NCBI GenBank assembly: GCA_025617375.2
Contig: JAMYGW020000014.1
Span: forward strand, 1 to 64,000
Direction: 5' to 3'
DNA length: 64,000 bases
From: Acarospora socialis
Lineage: Eukaryota > Ascomycota > Lecanoromycetes > Acarosporales > Acarosporaceae
Every line of letters starts with the position of its first letter. Position 1 is the stretch's first letter. The translations under genes were made by a program, and so were the position numbers. Positions 9,830-18,270 of this stretch are shown here, piece by piece. Under the pieces are notes generated by a model. That model was not told where the DNA came from, did not search any database, and saw only the letters and a program-made list of their open reading frames with translations.

Positions 9830-12502
9830 CTAAATCTCATCTTCATCCTCAACTTCTTCTAATAACCATTTTCTAGTAGCTACTTTGGTTTTCTTCAAAA
9901 ACAGCAAAGTAGCTTTGATTCCTTCCTTGGTAGTAAACAGCACCTTTGCTGTATATGGCAAATTGATGTTTCTGAGCTGATTTTTCAGCTCAGTTTGCTC
10001 CTTTTTGTTATATTGACAGGCTGTCAACAAATGCTCTGGGGTTTGATCTTTGTTGCATGCACCATTGCATTTCTTGCTATTATAGTCTGGTAATCTATGC
10101 AGATATGCTTTGAAATAGTCATGATCTAGTTTCATTTGTGTAAAAGTAGCAAATGAAAGTCTGTCTGCACTTTTCAGATCTTCTTTGATGTGAAAACTAG
10201 GTGTTTGATCAAACTGAGCATAGTATCTTCCTTGGGTTGTCTTTTTCCAGTGAGTGGTCCAGTTTTCCAGTGCTTTGGCCTTGATTTTGTGTTTGATATA
10301 GCTAATAGATGTAAATCTATCAATATCTGGTGAAATTGACTGCTTTGCACCTGATTTTGCAGCTTCATCTGCTATTTCATTGCCTTTAATGTCCTCATGT
10401 CCAGGAACCCAATGAATATGAGGTGTAACTTCATAATCTATGAGTTTTTGAAGAGTTTCTTGACATTTAATAGCTAGCTGCTGTCCAGATCCTTGGTTTG
10501 TAGTTTGAATTCTTTGTATAGCTGCTTGATTGTCTGAAAAGATCCATATGTCTTTGATTCTTTGATATTTCATGATTTCTTTGAGACTTAACTTCAAAGA
10601 CTGTGAAATTCCAAACAATTCAGCATCATAGACTTCCATGGTGGTTCCTAGATTCCAAGATTGTTGATGTATAATATCTTTATACATGTAGCAAAGACCT
10701 GCACCTAGATTCTCATCTAGTTTTGACCCATCTGTGTACAAAACAGCATTTTTAAACTTGATTTCCTTAGAGAAAAGTGTTTCTAGTCTCTTTAGATGTT
10801 CCAAAGTAGCTAGTTTTTTGTCAGATTTGCTGATTTGAATGTCTATGTTTGGTGAAACACTCCAAGGTGCACAGCATAACTCATTTTGAGTTGAAACCTC
10901 CAAATTTAGTGTTTCTGGTAGATATTTGCAAATGCTATATAGCACTTTAATCAACTGAGTTGGGTGTTTCTTCTTAATGAGAGAGTTTGGATGTTGATTC
11001 CAGTCAAGATAATGATTTTCATCAATATCACATCCAGTTCCAAGTCCTGGTGGGTAGGTGTATGGAGTTCTTTGTCTAATTGGATGATTTTCTGACAAAG
11101 TAGCTATTCTTAAAGCATATAGCTCTGTTTTTTGATCAAGTCTAAATCTGGGTGGTAATATAGCTGATTCTAGCTCCATAGCAGCTGATGGTGAAGACCT
11201 AAATGCACCTAGAATTTTTCTAGTTGCTGAATTTTGAAGTTTTTGAAACAGCTTTTCAAAATTCTTTTGTTGTTTCCACCATACTGGGCTTCCATAGTCA
11301 CTTATAGATGTGATGCAGGCTGTGTACAGCTGTTTTCCAGCTGATGTTGATAAACCCCATTCAGAATTCATCAGTCTATGCAGTAAATGCAATGTTCTAG
11401 TTGCAGAAGCTATTTTCTTTTGCACATGTGTCTTAAAAGACATTTTAGTGTCAAACCAAACACCTAGCCAGCGTACAACTTTAGAAGGATGTATAACAGT
11501 GTTATTTGGTAGTTTTACTGTTGATATAGCTTGATTTCCTTTCTGAAAATGGATGAGTTCTGACTTGCTGTCATCAAATATAACTGCATTTTCTTCAGCC
11601 CATTGAAATGCAGTTTTTGTGACTGATTCTAGTGTTTTGCTGTTGTCTGCAGCTGTTTTTCCTTCCACAATAATAGCCACATCATCAATATAGCTTGGTA
11701 GCTTTAGTTGAGTGTGTTTATTGTTGATTTTTGTGAATAGAAATCGCATATAGATCAAAAATAGCATTGGTGATATAGGTGATCCTTGTGGAATTCCAGA
11801 ATTGACACTTTGTGGGTGATTTTTTTCACCATCAAAAGCTAGAGCAATTGTTCTATTTGTAAGAAAGCATTGCACCCATTTTAGTACAGTTTGTGGTAAA
11901 TGTAGTCTTTTCATGACTTTTAGCAGTTGATTTAAAGACACATAGTTAAATGCACCCTTAACATCCAAGAATAAAGCTGTCAAGACTTTGTTGTTGTTGA
12001 TTGCTTGTTGAATGTCATGTGTTAAACACATAGCTGCATCCACAGCTGATCTTTGCTTTCTACCGCCCATTTGCTCATGATATAGCAAGTTTGTGGTTTC
12101 AGCCCAATAGGAAAGTCTTGTTGCCATTATCTTTTCAGATATTTTGCCCAAGCAATTTAGTAGAGTGATTGGCCTATATGCTTTGGGTATTGAATAGTCT
12201 GCTTTGCCTTCTTTTCTTAGAATTGCACCAGTTCCTTGACGCCAGCATACTGGATGATAACCTTGATTTATTAAAACTGAATAAACAGTGTGAAATAACT
12301 CAGATATAGCTTGATATGCATGTTGAATTATCAAAAAGGACAATCCATCTGGCCCAGGTGCTTTTTTTGTTGATGAAGTCATAATAGCTTGTTTTATTTC
12401 CTTAGAAATGACTGAAAACCATGGTTTTGTGAGACTATTATCACATTCTAGCTCAACTGAACTTGTTTGAGGTGGTTTTGGAAACATAGCTTCAAGAAAC
12501 AA
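9830..12502 (-). CDS. LINE ORF2, reverse transcriptase-RNase H part
   Basis: An uninterrupted 890-codon frame, residues 416-1305 of the 1305-codon ORF2 that starts at 13747. It would copy the element's RNA at the target site. RT motifs seen: APGPDG (about 463-468), 'YRPITLLN', 'LFLDVKGAFN' with the first catalytic Asp, GIPQGSPISP, the active-site YIDD (about 686-689, genomic 11692-11681), then 'WLGVWFD'. RNase H follows with TDGS (about 1005), an 'EVYDAELFG' Glu, 'FSDNQAAI' and 'HWVPGHEDIKGNEIAD', so the four acidic catalytic positions are present. Near the C terminus is a CNGAC...EHLLTAC Cys/His motif typical of Tad-like ORF2. Tryptophans here are TGG. The Met at 12502 is unlikely to be the true start; the frame continues upstream through four TGA codons to the endonuclease. 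Confidence 0.9.
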   Translation of the reverse strand: MFLEAMFPKPPQTSSVELECDNSLTKPWFSVISKEIKQAIMTSSTKKAPGPDGLSFLIIQHAYQAISELFHTVYSVLINQGYHPVCWRQGTGAILRKEGKADYSIPKAYRPITLLNCLGKISEKIMATRLSYWAETTNLLYHEQMGGRKQRSAVDAAMCLTHDIQQAINNNKVLTALFLDVKGAFNYVSLNQLLKVMKRLHLPQTVLKWVQCFLTNRTIALAFDGEKNHPQSVNSGIPQGSPISPMLFLIYMRFLFTKINNKHTQLKLPSYIDDVAIIVEGKTAADNSKTLESVTKTAFQWAEENAVIFDDSKSELIHFQKGNQAISTVKLPNNTVIHPSKVVRWLGVWFDTKMSFKTHVQKKIASATRTLHLLHRLMNSEWGLSTSAGKQLYTACITSISDYGSPVWWKQQKNFEKLFQKLQNSATRKILGAFRSSPSAAMELESAILPPRFRLDQKTELYALRIATLSENHPIRQRTPYTYPPGLGTGCDIDENHYLDWNQHPNSLIKKKHPTQLIKVLYSICKYLPETLNLEVSTQNELCCAPWSVSPNIDIQISKSDKKLATLEHLKRLETLFSKEIKFKNAVLYTDGSKLDENLGAGLCYMYKDIIHQQSWNLGTTMEVYDAELFGISQSLKLSLKEIMKYQRIKDIWIFSDNQAAIQRIQTTNQGSGQQLAIKCQETLQKLIDYEVTPHIHWVPGHEDIKGNEIADEAAKSGAKQSISPDIDRFTSISYIKHKIKAKALENWTTHWKKTTQGRYYAQFDQTPSFHIKEDLKSADRLSFATFTQMKLDHDYFKAYLHRLPDYNSKKCNGACNKDQTPEHLLTACQYNKKEQTELKNQLRNINLPYTAKVLFTTKEGIKATLLFLKKTKVATRKWLLEEVEDEDEI

Positions 12503-13096
12503 GTCACATTTGTCTTTAAATGTGAGTCCTACTTTGTTTTCATGCTTTATAGGAGGTGTTTTCTCTATTTTTCGTGGTTTAGTGTAATGATATGCTGTGA
12601 AAACATCTTTTCCAGCTGCACCTTGCAGAAAAGTAGTCCATGAGGTATGTTTGGCTTTCTGAATTGCGTGAAAGTATCTATTTCTTGCATTTCTGAATTG
12701 ATTTCAGTTTTCTTGTGATTTGTGATGTTTTCAGTATCTTCTAAAACCACTCATTTCAGTTCTAAGTACTGATAATGATTCAGACCACCATACTTTGGCT
12801 TTTGAACAAGGTTTTCTCTTTGGTATATGCTGATCTGCTGCATTTGCTATCAGATTTCTGAGAGAAATAGTCATTTCTTCTAGATTTTGATCTGATAGAT
12901 GTTGCATTAAGCTTTGAATTTGAACACTGGTTTGTACTGAGTTTATTTGCAGAGTTTCTGCAAATTTAACCCAGTCTGCTTTGTCTATATTGTATGATGC
13001 ACTCAGTGGACTTTCAACTCATTCAGACTCATTTGCAGTTATTTGAAACTGAATAACTTCATGGTCTGATCCAGACTCCATGTCTTGATTTACTTG
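12503..13096 (-). pseudogene. ORF2 endonuclease-RT linker with TGA codons
   Basis: The reading frame of ORF2 continues without shift from the endonuclease to the RT segment. Stops in this linker are TGA at 13019-13021, 12731-12733 and 12704-12706; a fourth lies at 13097-13099 on the endonuclease side. I checked this frame and found no TAA or TAG. Just after the 13097 TGA comes 'ESGSDHEVI', the SDH motif that closes the AP-like endonuclease domain. The 12731 and 12704 TGAs lie in the 'RRY*KHH...EN*NQFRNARN' stretch, where related elements have Trp. TGG-to-TGA mutation is the simplest explanation. Confidence 0.75.
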
Positions 13097-13747
13097 TCAA
13101 TTTCTGATGAAATTGCAAAGTAAGGGTGTTGCAAAAGTCAAATCAATCACTGATGTGGCATTTCCTGAGTGATGTGTATAGGTGTTTATGTCTGGTGTAT
13201 TTAATAGCTCACAGTTGTGAATTTTCAGCCAGTTTATCAAAGAAGTAGCTCTTATAGAGTTTTCTATTGATGAATTCCACCATGCATGATGTGCATTAAA
13301 ATCCCCACAGATAGTAGCTCTTTGTGGTAGTTGAATTGCTGTTAAACATCTGTCTATGGTCCATTGATCATTGTTGATTTGCTGTGACTTTTCATTGTAT
13401 ATGTTAAGTAACAGTATACTAGAAATTCCATTTGCTGAAATACTGAGTATTTGCAAATCTGAGTCTTTTGACAAGTCAGGTCTTGGTATACACACTAAAT
13501 CTTGTTTAGTTTTAGACACAAATGCCATAGTTCTAGGTCTAATATCTAGATTAGATGTGGGTATCAAACTAGTAAAAGATGAATGTGAAATAGTGGTTTT
13601 GTTGTCTCTTGCAATCCATGGTTCTTGAAGAAGAACTATGTCTGCAGTTTTTGTAGCTGAATTCAGACATGAGTACATGACATTCATAGATCTTGCGCAG
13701 TTGTGTTGTAGAATGGTGATTTGTGATGAATTTGTTGTGTTATTCAT
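13097..13747 (-). CDS. LINE ORF2, apurinic-like endonuclease domain
   Basis: N-terminal 216 codons of ORF2, ending at a TGA. The ATG at 13747-13745 overlaps the ORF1 stop in an ATGA arrangement, which argues for this start over the upstream ATG of the open frame at 13813. The domain nicks target DNA to prime reverse transcription. Motifs in order: 'ITILQHNCARS' (Asn), 'IVLLQEPW' (catalytic Glu), 'CGDFNAHHAWW' (Asp/Asn), and 'TSVIDLTFATP'. The last motif, SDH, lies past the TGA at 13097. This is the EEP-type endonuclease fold common to Tad, I and Jockey-like LINEs. With the TGA in place the translated domain lacks the catalytic His and would be inactive unless the stop is read through. Confidence 0.85.
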   Translation of the reverse strand: MNNTTNSSQITILQHNCARSMNVMYSCLNSATKTADIVLLQEPWIARDNKTTISHSSFTSLIPTSNLDIRPRTMAFVSKTKQDLVCIPRPDLSKDSDLQILSISANGISSILLLNIYNEKSQQINNDQWTIDRCLTAIQLPQRATICGDFNAHHAWWNSSIENSIRATSLINWLKIHNCELLNTPDINTYTHHSGNATSVIDLTFATPLLCNFIRN

Positions 13748-14604
13748 GACATTTTCATAGATAGTGGATCTGCTGTTGAAGAAATAGACTGTAGTGCTTT
13801 GAAAACACTGCATTCTGCACTATTTGCTTGATGTTTCTCACCACAATTGCTGCATTTATAGACTATATGTGCACAAGTGGTTTCTTTTGACTGTGTGGGA
13901 CAAAGGAAACAGCCATGTTCTCTAGTATTGTGGTTTCCCGCACAGAATTGACATGTGTCTTGATTTTTGCATACTTTTTGAGTATGTCCAAACTTTTGAC
14001 ACTTTCTGCATTGATCTGTTGGTTTGCAAGTGTTGTAAACTGCAGTTCTAACTGATGTTTCAGCAATTATCAGTCTGTTTCTGAGTGCTTTTTGAGCTTC
14101 TTGTTCTGATTTGACTGTTAAAACAATAGATGCATGCTGTTTTTCCTGTCTGGCTTCTTCTGAAGTAAGCCAGTGTGGTAAAATAGCTAGTTTGATATCT
14201 TTGTTGAAGATTTCTACTTCATCTTTGACTAGTTGCATGTCTTCTTTGCCGTTGAAAATAGCTGTGGGAATTCCATGTGCTACTATTTTGTACCACTTTT
14301 CATCCTTTTTGATTTCTATGAATTCAGATGATGAATTCCAGATTTGTTGATGTTTTAGCAAGTCTTCTGCTGTGCCTTCACTGATTGTGAGCACTATACT
14401 AGCTTTGGATTGTGAAATAGCAACTGTGGAAACCAGCAAATTGTCTATTTTTGCTGTTTTAAGTGTGTTGTTGATTTTGTTGCGCATGTCTATGGCATTG
14501 ATAGTAGTTGTGGGTGTTTTTGACTTTATAACTAGACGTCTTTCTCTGAAAGTAATGGGTTTATCCACTACTTTTGACTTTGGTGCTTTTTTTTGAACAG
14601 TTGT
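13744..14604 (-). CDS. LINE ORF1, C-terminal part with CCHC zinc knuckles
   Basis: In frame with 14605-15333 and separated from it only by the TGA at 14605-14607; together they would make a 529-codon ORF1. The protein is the nucleic-acid-binding, gag-like component of the ribonucleoprotein. An RRM-like or gag-like segment (about 'FRERRLVIK' to 'SVRTAVY') is followed by three Cys/His knuckles: CRKCQKFGHTQKVC (C-x2-C-x4-H-x4-C), CQFCAGNHNTREHGC and CSNCGEKHQANSAEC. It ends ...SMKMS with a TGA overlapping the ORF2 ATG. The first usable start after the internal TGA is a GTG at 14568, so independent translation of this half is doubtful. Confidence 0.85.
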   Translation of the reverse strand, partial: TTVQKKAPKSKVVDKPITFRERRLVIKSKTPTTTINAIDMRNKINNTLKTAKIDNLLVSTVAISQSKASIVLTISEGTAEDLLKHQQIWNSSSEFIEIKKDEKWYKIVAHGIPTAIFNGKEDMQLVKDEVEIFNKDIKLAILPHWLTSEEARQEKQHASIVLTVKSEQEAQKALRNRLIIAETSVRTAVYNTCKPTDQCRKCQKFGHTQKVCKNQDTCQFCAGNHNTREHGCFLCPTQSKETTCAHIVYKCSNCGEKHQANSAECSVFKALQSISSTADPLSMKMS

Positions 14605-15333
14605 TCATGAGTTTTGAGCATTTTGATCTTTGCTGCTTGCAATTGATGCATATGTTGCTGATTTCACTGTTTTTGTTGATGTTGGCTGTCCAAAGCTGGT
14701 TTTGTTTGTCTGTACAAAGTTGATAGGGTTTGTTTTGTTTGTCTGAAAGACAAATGCTGGTTTCTCTGTGGTTTCTGACTTTGTTTTAGACATTGTGTGA
14801 AGAATTTTGTCTAGTTTGATGTTGACTTCATCTTTGAAGCTGTCTAGTTGTTGTTGAACATCTAGTTTCTGATGAAATGCTTCATCTGACTGTTTGAGTG
14901 AGTTTAGATTTGCATTTTGTCTTGCTTGATTCAGTGTCTTGATGCTAGTTTCTAGTTCTTGTTGAACTATGAGGTTTGTGAATTGCTGAATAGCTTGCTT
15001 GAGGTAGTTTCTGGCTTGTTGAAGTAGTTTGTCACCATTTTGACTTTTTGGGTGTAGGTTTGTGCAGTTTGCATGATGAGTTTCATGCTGATTTGATTCT
15101 TCATCAGAAGAAATAGCTTCTAGCACTGGACTGGCAATGGCTCTTCTCTTTTTAGACTTTAGAATAGTCTTTTGAGAAGGTTTCATGGTGATTTGTGATC
15201 CCAACAGGTCTGGTGAACTCATAAAGAGTTGTGGAAGTGCTGTTTTTGGTGATTTTTGTTGTTTTGTAGGTGTTTTTGGGTTTTCTAGGTTGAAATCTTG
15301 CATGAAGTTGCTAGAATCCAGTGCAAAAGTCAT
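14605..15333 (-). CDS. LINE ORF1, N-terminal part
   Basis: 242 codons starting MTFALDSSNFMQDF and ending ...DQNAQNS before TGA. The N-terminal ~35 residues are Lys/Pro/Thr/Gln-rich. Residues about 50-60 contain a basic KSKKRRA stretch that could be a nuclear localisation signal. A Gln-rich, probably coiled-coil region follows (about 90-160). The sequence across the stop reads 'NS*TTVQKK'. Many LINE ORF1 proteins have an SWA(T/S)V motif here, so the TGA most likely replaces TGG (Trp). The same TGA is present in copy B (47668-47673 region). The copies at 8988 and 46945 are orthologous fragments. Confidence 0.85.
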   Translation of the reverse strand: MTFALDSSNFMQDFNLENPKTPTKQQKSPKTALPQLFMSSPDLLGSQITMKPSQKTILKSKKRRAIASPVLEAISSDEESNQHETHHANCTNLHPKSQNGDKLLQQARNYLKQAIQQFTNLIVQQELETSIKTLNQARQNANLNSLKQSDEAFHQKLDVQQQLDSFKDEVNIKLDKILHTMSKTKSETTEKPAFVFQTNKTNPINFVQTNKTSFGQPTSTKTVKSATYASIASSKDQNAQNS

Positions 15334-15575
15334 GATATGAGGTGTTTTTGGGGTCCATCCTGTCCAAATCCAAAATCCTATCCAAATCCAGGTCCAGAAG
15401 GTCTATGTCTAGCAGTAATTATTTAGTTTTTAAAGGTAAAAACTAGATTTTCCTGAGGTTCTAGATTATAGAAGCTTTGGATTCTTATTTCATCTAGAAT
15501 AGGCTGTACCCAATTGCCTAATCCAGATGTTGCTTAATATCCCAATTCACCTAGAGTAGATAAACTCTACAATAG

Positions 15576-15652
15576 GCTTTTACCAGCTCTACTATAAGCA
15601 AGACTATACTATAAGTCACTCAACCACTAGGTCTTGGGGCAGATGCGTCTAG
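15576..15652 (-). repeat. 5' UTR repeat unit 2 (77 bp)
   Basis: On the plus strand it begins GCTTTTACCAGC and ends AGATGCGTCTAG, with a shared inner CACTAGGTCTT. It matches 15722-15797 at both ends and in spacing. It is the copy nearer ORF1. A mutated equivalent exists in copies A and B. Confidence 0.65.
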
Positions 15653-15721
15653 GGCAAGATTTCCACGTGGAGCCTCATATTTATATCCCAACTACTCAGA
15701 CGACGTTGTTTGCCAGTCTGA

Positions 15722-15797
15722 GCTTTTACCAGCAGGTAGGGCTAGAAAATAGCTACCTGCTTATACTCTTCACTAGGTCTTTGTGAGATGCTTCTAG
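15722..15797 (-). repeat. 5' UTR repeat unit 1 (76 bp) with hairpin
   Basis: It begins GCTTTTACCAGC and ends AGATGCTTCTAG on the plus strand, as in 15576-15652. Inside it, GCAGGTAG (15732-15739) and CTACCTGC (15753-15760) form a perfect 8-bp stem with a 13-nt loop. This may be a regulatory monomer of the internal promoter; that is inference only. Confidence 0.65.
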
Positions 15798-16659
15798 TGT
15801 AGAGTATGTCTTCACTGGTAGGTTCTTTCTGCATGCAAAACACTAATCAATTGACAGAAGAAATGCTCAAATTCCAGCTAAATCCGTCAAGAAATGGCTA
15901 TTTTGCGGCTAGTTTTTGCGGAAACTGCGTGCAGTTGCTGGAATTGAGCAATTTGGTGTAATTCAGCCTGTAATGCTTAAAAATTTGACCTGAAACGCTG
16001 GTTTTTGGGCGAAAATAGCTGAAAAGTAGTCGATTTTGTTGATAAAATAGCTTGTTTTGATGGTGGAGCTATGTAGGTATGTTGTATAATGCGTGAATTG
16101 ATGTGGCTTGGTGTGTATAGGCTGGAATTGCTGTGTAGTTGGCGTAAAAGTGGTGTTTTTGGTGTTTTCTTGGTTGTTTTGGTGTTTTTGGTGTTTTGGT
16201 GTGAGTGAGGCTTAGTTGAGGTATCTGGTGATGCTTGGTGCGCAGAAACTCTGTCAAGCAAGCTAGAAAAATTAAGTGAAAATTTGCGAACTTCAAAAAC
16301 TAGATACTAAGGGGTACAACTAAACAGTCCAACAACTTTGTGAGCAGTAAAGATATCAAAAAGCAGTAATAGTATGAATTTTAGAAGAGATCAAGGTGAA
16401 GAAAACTGTTGATTCAGAATTTTCAAAGATGTGTTGATTGTGGTGATGTTGATGTCTGAGATGTTGTTTTGAGTTTTGGCTGGAGGTACGCGAAAAATTT
16501 TCACTGAATGATAATTGAGGTACCCCACCACCAGTATTGATGATGAAGATAAGCTGTTTTGAGGGTTTATAGAAGTGAATGAGACAAAGAATTTGCACTA
16601 TTCAGAATTTTGATAGCTGCTTTAGTTGTGGTTCTGTGGTTTTTTGGTTCTAGCTTTTT

Positions 16660-17273
16660 TCAGAGTACTATTGAATCTGATGAAGTGTTTCTGATTGATT
16701 TATTCAAGCTATTTTGTCTTTAATAGTCTTGTGAAGTTCTCAGTAATACTGTGATGTAAGAACATTGTTATTTCAATTTATTAAAGTCACAATTCTCTAA
16801 AACTTCATTATATACTTAACTGCTGACTCATTCATTTTTAAAATATATAAATATCTTTTTGCTGCTCACTTCTTATTGACTACTCTGAAGACTTTTTGTA
16901 GCTTTTCTTTTTAAACTACTAATAGTTAAAAAAGATGAATTTCTTATCTGCAAGTCATTTCTGTGATGTTTTGTCAAAAAGCTTGTGCAGCTTGAGATTT
17001 ACTCAATTAAAAACTGTATTCTTCATATATGACATGATGAACAGACTTTTGTTTATCTTGAACTTGAACTTGATCTGATTGAATTTAATGTATAACTTAA
17101 GCTTAATCAAGAAGCTTTGCAGCTTTTTTTTCTTATTGATGAATACATTAAATGATGATATTTTGAGTACATTACTAATGAGTGTTAAATTTTAAAGATT
17201 AACTTAACTTATTAAAGCTGACTTCTGAACTACTGTAAAAGTGATTATTTTTATATTGTAAGAGTATTTAAAG
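16660..17273 (-). mobile_element. Gypsy gag fragment (minus strand)
   Basis: This matches 22990-23570 closely and, in reverse complement, gag of the element at 27.8-34.0 kb (for example AGCTATTTTGTCTTTAAT, equivalent to 28739-28756). It leads into a minus-strand 5' LTR at 17274-17602, so this is the 5' end of a minus-strand element whose pol part is not adjacent. It is broken by stops. Confidence 0.65.
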
Positions 17274-17602
17274 TATTATGTTCTCATCAAAGATTTCTTT
17301 AATATTAAAGCTAAAAGTTTTAACTTATTGATATAAGAGTTTCTGCAGCAGGCTCATAAATTTAATTTTTAGATTGTAATTGAAGTTGAACACAATTCTT
17401 TTCATAAGAAAAATGACTGTGTTTATATAAATTGTAACTCAACATTCTGCTGTTGAGTTAGTGTGTATTTTAATGTTTTTATGTTAAGTAGTTAAGCACT
17501 CAGCTTAATGTCTTGTTGTTAAGTAGTCATGTTATTATGTACTTATTCTTGTCAATTTATTCTATACATTTCACAGACATACTTATGTGTTTGATTGTAA
17601 CA
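17274..17602 (-). repeat. 5' LTR of minus-strand gypsy fragment
   Basis: A 329-bp LTR. On the minus strand it starts TGTTACAATCA and ends GAACATAATA, a degraded AATGTTACA. It contains the family core: TTATATAA, then the stem-loop region and GTTGAAC on the plus strand (about 17385-17430). It directly abuts another gag fragment at 17603. Confidence 0.65.
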
Positions 17603-18005
17603 TTTGAGTTTTTTAAGTATTGACTTCTTTAATCTCAGCATCAAGAATGTTTTTCTTGATATATTCTTTTGTAAAAATAGTTAATTCTTTTTTATAAATT
17701 GATCAACTCATTATGTCATATTTATTTCTTATGTCATTGTACAATTTTCTGAGATATCATTCAGCTCTGTTTTTAACACTTATATGTGTTTAATACATAT
17801 TATTGTAGCAGACTGTTCAGCTAAAAGTGTTATACATTATGTATGTATTCTTTTTAACTGTCACTGCAATATCTTTTTGCTTTATTTAAAATCTGTTGCA
17901 TTCTCAGACAAGATATTTGAGTTTTTCACAATTATAGCACTTTTAAGTCTCTGTTGCTCATTGCTGTTGAGATTTAAAGATGTATTGTTTTATTTGATTA
18001 TAGAG
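17603..18005 (-). mobile_element. Gypsy gag/zinc-knuckle fragment (minus strand)
   Basis: In reverse complement this matches 29020-29390 of the element at 27.8-34.0 kb. The translated knuckle keeps CYNC...EC (about 17890-17940), whereas the element at 27.8 kb has lost the first Cys (Tyr instead). Both ends are abrupt: an LTR at 17602 and unrelated sequence after 18005. It is probably the host element into which the 17274-17602 element inserted. Confidence 0.6.
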
Positions 18006-18270
18006 TGATCATCAGGTCAGGTCAGGTCAGATATTCTTGATCTGATCTGTTGTGTAATAATGTGTAATTCTGTTTGTTTACTGTGTAATTTTGAAGATTA
18101 TTTGTAATTTATGAAGCACTCAAAAAACACTACAAACTGACTCAAAAATCATAAAATTTTGATCACTTTCAGTCTCAATGCACTGCTTTGAAGTTTTGAA
18201 ATTTTTGATAAAATAACTGCTATACTGATCAGAACAGACAGTAAAAACAATTTTAAGGCATCACAATTAC
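18006..18270. other. Unassigned spacer with a short pentanucleotide repeat
   Basis: This lies between two oppositely oriented gypsy fragments. It contains (TCAGG)n at 18012-18030, about 3.8 units. It is one of very few places with GG in this part of the window. Nothing else is recognisable. Confidence 0.5.

Larger units (their letters stand above)
9635..16650 (-). mobile_element. Nearly full-length non-LTR retrotransposon, Tad1-like (copy C)
   Basis: About 7.0 kb on the minus strand, in order: 5' UTR (about 16650-15334), ORF1 (15333-13744), ORF2 (13747-9830), a ~175-bp 3' UTR and a (TAAA)n tail at 9635-9652. This layout and size fit the fungal Tad1 clade: ORF1 with CCHC knuckles; ORF2 with AP-like endonuclease, RT, RNase H and a C-terminal Cys/His motif. 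It keeps CC, GG and some CG dinucleotides, unlike the surrounding gypsy DNA, so it is younger or has been spared. One TGA interrupts ORF1 and four interrupt ORF2. No clean target-site duplication could be identified. The 3' part recurs at 62573-64000. Confidence 0.9.
15334..16650 (-). other. 5' UTR of LINE copy C
   Basis: A 1.3-kb leader upstream of ORF1 with no conserved long frame. It contains two 76-77-bp imperfect direct repeats, a hairpin, a TATA-like ATATAAATA on the minus strand (within 15673-15689) and a CACCAAAA-type low-complexity stretch (16141-16203, read on the minus strand). LINEs carry internal promoters in this region, so it may hold the promoter; that role is inferred. Short open frames at 15977-16296 are low-complexity and not conserved as proteins between copies. 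Confidence 0.6.

Noticed and set aside
7676-16650. Twin-priming (5' inversion) of a single LINE
   Set aside because: Twin priming inverts the 5' part of one copy relative to its 3' part. Here copy C is complete with its own 5' end and the inverted piece is a second 5' region attached to the 3' tail.
18012-18030. TCAGG run as telomere repeat
   Set aside because: Unit differs from the usual fungal TTAGGG, it is under four units long and it lies between transposon fragments.
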